From the NCBI RefSeq assembly GCF_000420865.1, contig NZ_ATVT01000002.1:62001-126000 (forward strand): DNA of 64,000 nucleotides, read 5' to 3'. The position numbers and the translations under genes are program-made. Below the pieces are notes generated by a model. The model was not told the origin of the DNA and ran no database searches. It was given only the letters and a program-made list of their open reading frames with translations. The stretch's first letter is position 1. Each line of letters starts with the position of its first letter. This DNA comes from Butyrivibrio sp. XPD2006. GTDB taxonomy: Bacteria; Bacillota; Clostridia; Lachnospirales; Lachnospiraceae. Below are positions 61,832-64,000 of this stretch, piece after piece.

Positions 61832-63892
61832 TTATGCATTCGGATCTATATACCTGAATCCGAGCATTGTGACATCATCAAACTGCTCAGCTTCGCCAAC
61901 GAATGCGGAAAGGTCATTTCTGACTCTCGGAAGAAGTCTGTCCAGAGGAATATCCTTATTGGCATTGAGAGCGTCAAGAAGTCTGTCGGTACCATACTGC
62001 TGTACATCCATATCTATTGCCTCAGGGATACCATCTGTGTAAACAAAGATCTCATCTCCGTACTCAAGCTGAAGCTCATAATCCTTGTACATTACGCCTT
62101 CCATGGTGGCAAGCGCAATACTGTGTTTGTCCTTAAAGAGCTCATAGTCTCCGCCTTTATGCCTGATTATCGGATACTCATATCCGGCATTTGAGCATCT
62201 CATAAGTCCGGTCTTAAGATCCATAATACCGATCCAGACTGTGACGAACATGTCCGCATCGTTGCCTTCGCACAATACGTCATTGACTTTGGCAAGTATC
62301 TCGGAAGGACTCGAGCCCGCTCCTGCGGTACTTCTTATGGCAGCCTTACTTCTCATCATGAAAAGAGATGCAGGAATACCTTTTCCGGATACGTCAGCAA
62401 TAACAAGTGCCATAACACCGGCATCCAAAAAGAAGAAATCGTAGAAGTCGCCTCCCACCTCTTTGGCAGGATCCATAGTTGCAAAGACCTCTACGTCTTT
62501 TCTTGGAATCCTGAAGTTCTGCGGAAGCGCAGATTCCTGTATGGATTTGGCAAATTCAAGCTCCTGGGCTATTCGCTTTTCGGCAGCATCAATATAGCCC
62601 TTCAAAACATCAACTGTCTGGTTTATGTCATCGGAAAGTGATGCAAATTCCGATGAATTGTAGACATTTACCGTCTCGTTAAGGTCACCGTTTGTAATCT
62701 TGTTGAGGGATTCGTTTACAAGATCCAGATTATTTACAACTATTTCCTGAACCAGCATGGATATCAGAACATAGATTACCGTAAACAAAATGATATCGGC
62801 AAGAGCAGTTTCATACGCCGCTGCATCCCTGTCGTCATAAACCTCATCAGACGGGAGCATTACCAGAAGTATCTCATCATTGGCAAGCGTATCTGCTCTG
62901 CAGAACGAATACAAGCCAAATACATTTCCTCTGAACATACCTTTGTCAAGATTAGCCATTACAGCTGCCATCTCGGCATCAGACAATGAATCGCCCTTAT
63001 GCCCTCCGGTAATACTAAGACCTGACTCTCTCAGAATATCAAAGGCCCCCGTCTCGCCCACATGGGAATGCAGAACATTTATGTTATAGTTCTTTTCACG
63101 AACCTCGTTATAGGTCTCTATTATATCTTTTGATGCTGTTTCAAGCCTCTCATCTGTATTCTGAACCGCAGAGGCAGTCTGAACCGCAAAAGAAAAGCAA
63201 AATCCGACAACAATGATAATTGCACTTACCAAAAACAGCCAGCGTTGAAATTTCTGGGCTACCTGAATCTCAGAGTCCTTGCGTCTCTTAAAGGGATTCT
63301 TCCATTCCCCCGCATAGATCTTCAGCACATTCGCACATAACGCAAGTCCCAATCCGGTGAATATGATCATCGGAGGTGCACAGACCTTTACAACGTAAAA
63401 AGCCATCTTCATGTCATCTTTGTGTGTGATGAACACAACATACATATGGAAAACTTCCATAACCGCACCCATGAAAAATGCATAGGTTGCAGAAGGCTTT
63501 TTTCTCTTAAAGATAAATATGCTCATGAAAGCAGCAACAAATCCCGAAAGACATGTAGAAATGGCACATGCCTCCTCGGTGTAGGAACCGATGCCCCAAT
63601 AAGCTCCGGCTATGTACCTCTCAATACCACCTATAAGTCCTGCGATTATTCCCGCAAGCGGATCAAAGAAAAGTCCTGCACAGAGAGGGCCCATATCTCT
63701 GACATTTATCAGCATATGGCTGTAGTCCACACCAAAATGGGTGGATAAAATTGCGCATCCGGCGTAAACAAACGCAAGCAGTATCCTGATCGACCAGGTT
63801 ATCTTTTTGTCCCTCAGATAAATCCACAAAAGCAATGTAAGAATGGTTATTGCCAAGGTTATACCGGACATTTTGATGATCATCAAAAGCAT
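61832..63892 (-). CDS. membrane sensor with SpoIIE/RsbU-type PP2C phosphatase domain
   Basis: Protein of 686 residues. The N-terminal part holds about six membrane helices (residues 1-190) resembling a 5TM-LYT-type sensor (HFGVDYSHMLINVRDMGPLCAGLFFDP). A second helix (about 220-245) is followed by an extracellular domain and another helix (about 365-385). A HAMP-like linker leads to the C-terminal PP2C domain with VGGDFYDFFFLD, LVIADVSGKGIPASLFM and FVYTDGIPEA. Metal-binding Asp residues are intact. It may act on an anti-anti-sigma factor or other phosphoprotein. I choose ATG 63892, with GAGGGG seven bases upstream, over 63919. Confidence 0.9.
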   Translation of the reverse strand: MLLMIIKMSGITLAITILTLLLWIYLRDKKITWSIRILLAFVYAGCAILSTHFGVDYSHMLINVRDMGPLCAGLFFDPLAGIIAGLIGGIERYIAGAYWGIGSYTEEACAISTCLSGFVAAFMSIFIFKRKKPSATYAFFMGAVMEVFHMYVVFITHKDDMKMAFYVVKVCAPPMIIFTGLGLALCANVLKIYAGEWKNPFKRRKDSEIQVAQKFQRWLFLVSAIIIVVGFCFSFAVQTASAVQNTDERLETASKDIIETYNEVREKNYNINVLHSHVGETGAFDILRESGLSITGGHKGDSLSDAEMAAVMANLDKGMFRGNVFGLYSFCRADTLANDEILLVMLPSDEVYDDRDAAAYETALADIILFTVIYVLISMLVQEIVVNNLDLVNESLNKITNGDLNETVNVYNSSEFASLSDDINQTVDVLKGYIDAAEKRIAQELEFAKSIQESALPQNFRIPRKDVEVFATMDPAKEVGGDFYDFFFLDAGVMALVIADVSGKGIPASLFMMRSKAAIRSTAGAGSSPSEILAKVNDVLCEGNDADMFVTVWIGIMDLKTGLMRCSNAGYEYPIIRHKGGDYELFKDKHSIALATMEGVMYKDYELQLEYGDEIFVYTDGIPEAIDMDVQQYGTDRLLDALNANKDIPLDRLLPRVRNDLSAFVGEAEQFDDVTMLGFRYIDPNA

Positions 63893-63937
63893 ATCGTTAC
63901 CCCTCTTAACAAAATGCAATCACACTGTCTGATACCG

Positions 63938-64000
63938 TTATTTTTCTTTTCTTCTAAGCTTTGAGATAAAAAATCCATCGGTGCCGTACTGTCCGGGCAG
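63938..64000 (-). CDS. rsmB: 16S rRNA m5C967 methyltransferase RsmB, C-terminal end
   Basis: Only the last 20 codons and stop are inside the window: LPGQYGTDGFFISKLRRKEK. The pattern G-TDGFF-I-KLRR is the conserved C-terminus of RsmB. The rest continues beyond base 64000. Its position upstream of rlmN, stp, prkC and rsgA matches the order seen in many Firmicutes. Partial evidence, but the motif is distinctive. Confidence 0.8.
   Translation of the reverse strand: MPGQYGTDGFFISKLRRKEK

Overview
The window reads as chromosomal DNA of a Gram-positive, anaerobic, carbohydrate-fermenting member of the Clostridia, most like Lachnospiraceae of the Butyrivibrio/Roseburia type. This is inferred from gene content: ClpC, PrkC/Stp with PASTA repeats, YesM/YesN systems, LplB/LplC-type sugar permeases, an [FeFe]-hydrogenase-like protein, many strong GGAGG ribosome-binding sites and moderate GC. 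No 16S rRNA is present, so the genus is unproven. Almost every gene is on the minus strand; the one clear exception is a LacI-type regulator at 8582-9631. No phage, insertion sequence or CRISPR array was seen. No gene-free stretch exceeds 300 bases; the longest is 28495-28762 (268 bases), which holds a long hairpin with a cre-like core and the mglB leader.

Layout, left to right. 1-1436 is the N-terminal part of a GGDEF-EAL protein cut by the window edge, followed by a small membrane-tailed protein (1491-2150). 2237-8382 is a fructan/sucrose-type operon read leftwards: two permeases, a solute-binding lipoprotein, a GH32 fructosidase and a fructokinase. It is divergent from its probable LacI regulator across a promoter/operator region with repeated TTACATTTGTAA-like sites. 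A two-domain flavoprotein and a tRNA-Pro(AGG) follow. 11183-28494 is a large sugar-sensing block: mglB-mglA-mglC, then a tightly overlapping run of signalling genes. These are two hybrid histidine kinases (one with an embedded DegV domain), a 7TM protein with a degenerate GGDEF domain, a small membrane protein, a YesN/YesM pair, a membrane-anchored sugar-binding protein and an MglB-like lipoprotein.

28763-33149 encodes secreted or surface proteins, including one clear and one probable transglutaminase-like protein and a Pro/Glu-rich surface protein. 33249-38174 carries radA, a small conserved protein, clpC with an unusual Lys/Thr-rich tail and a GntR-type regulator. 38363-43323 is a purine operon (purE-purM-purN-purD) that ends in an SH3-domain membrane protein with a mixed-charge tail. 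43427-54090 is one co-directional run: larB, an ABC transporter, an [FeFe]-hydrogenase-like protein, a hybrid kinase, a receiver protein, pyrF, pyrE and two small membrane proteins. 54127-64000 holds a GH3 glycosidase, a histidine phosphatase and the conserved rsgA-prkC-stp-rlmN-rsmB cluster, with a membrane SpoIIE-type phosphatase inserted between rlmN and rsmB.

Taken together the window couples sugar uptake (fructan and galactose types) to unusually heavy signal transduction. The most novel-looking piece is the mgl-linked signalling operon with its DegV-containing hybrid kinase. Starts were moved to the codon best supported by a Shine-Dalgarno sequence where this could be judged. Residue numbers are counted by hand and approximate.
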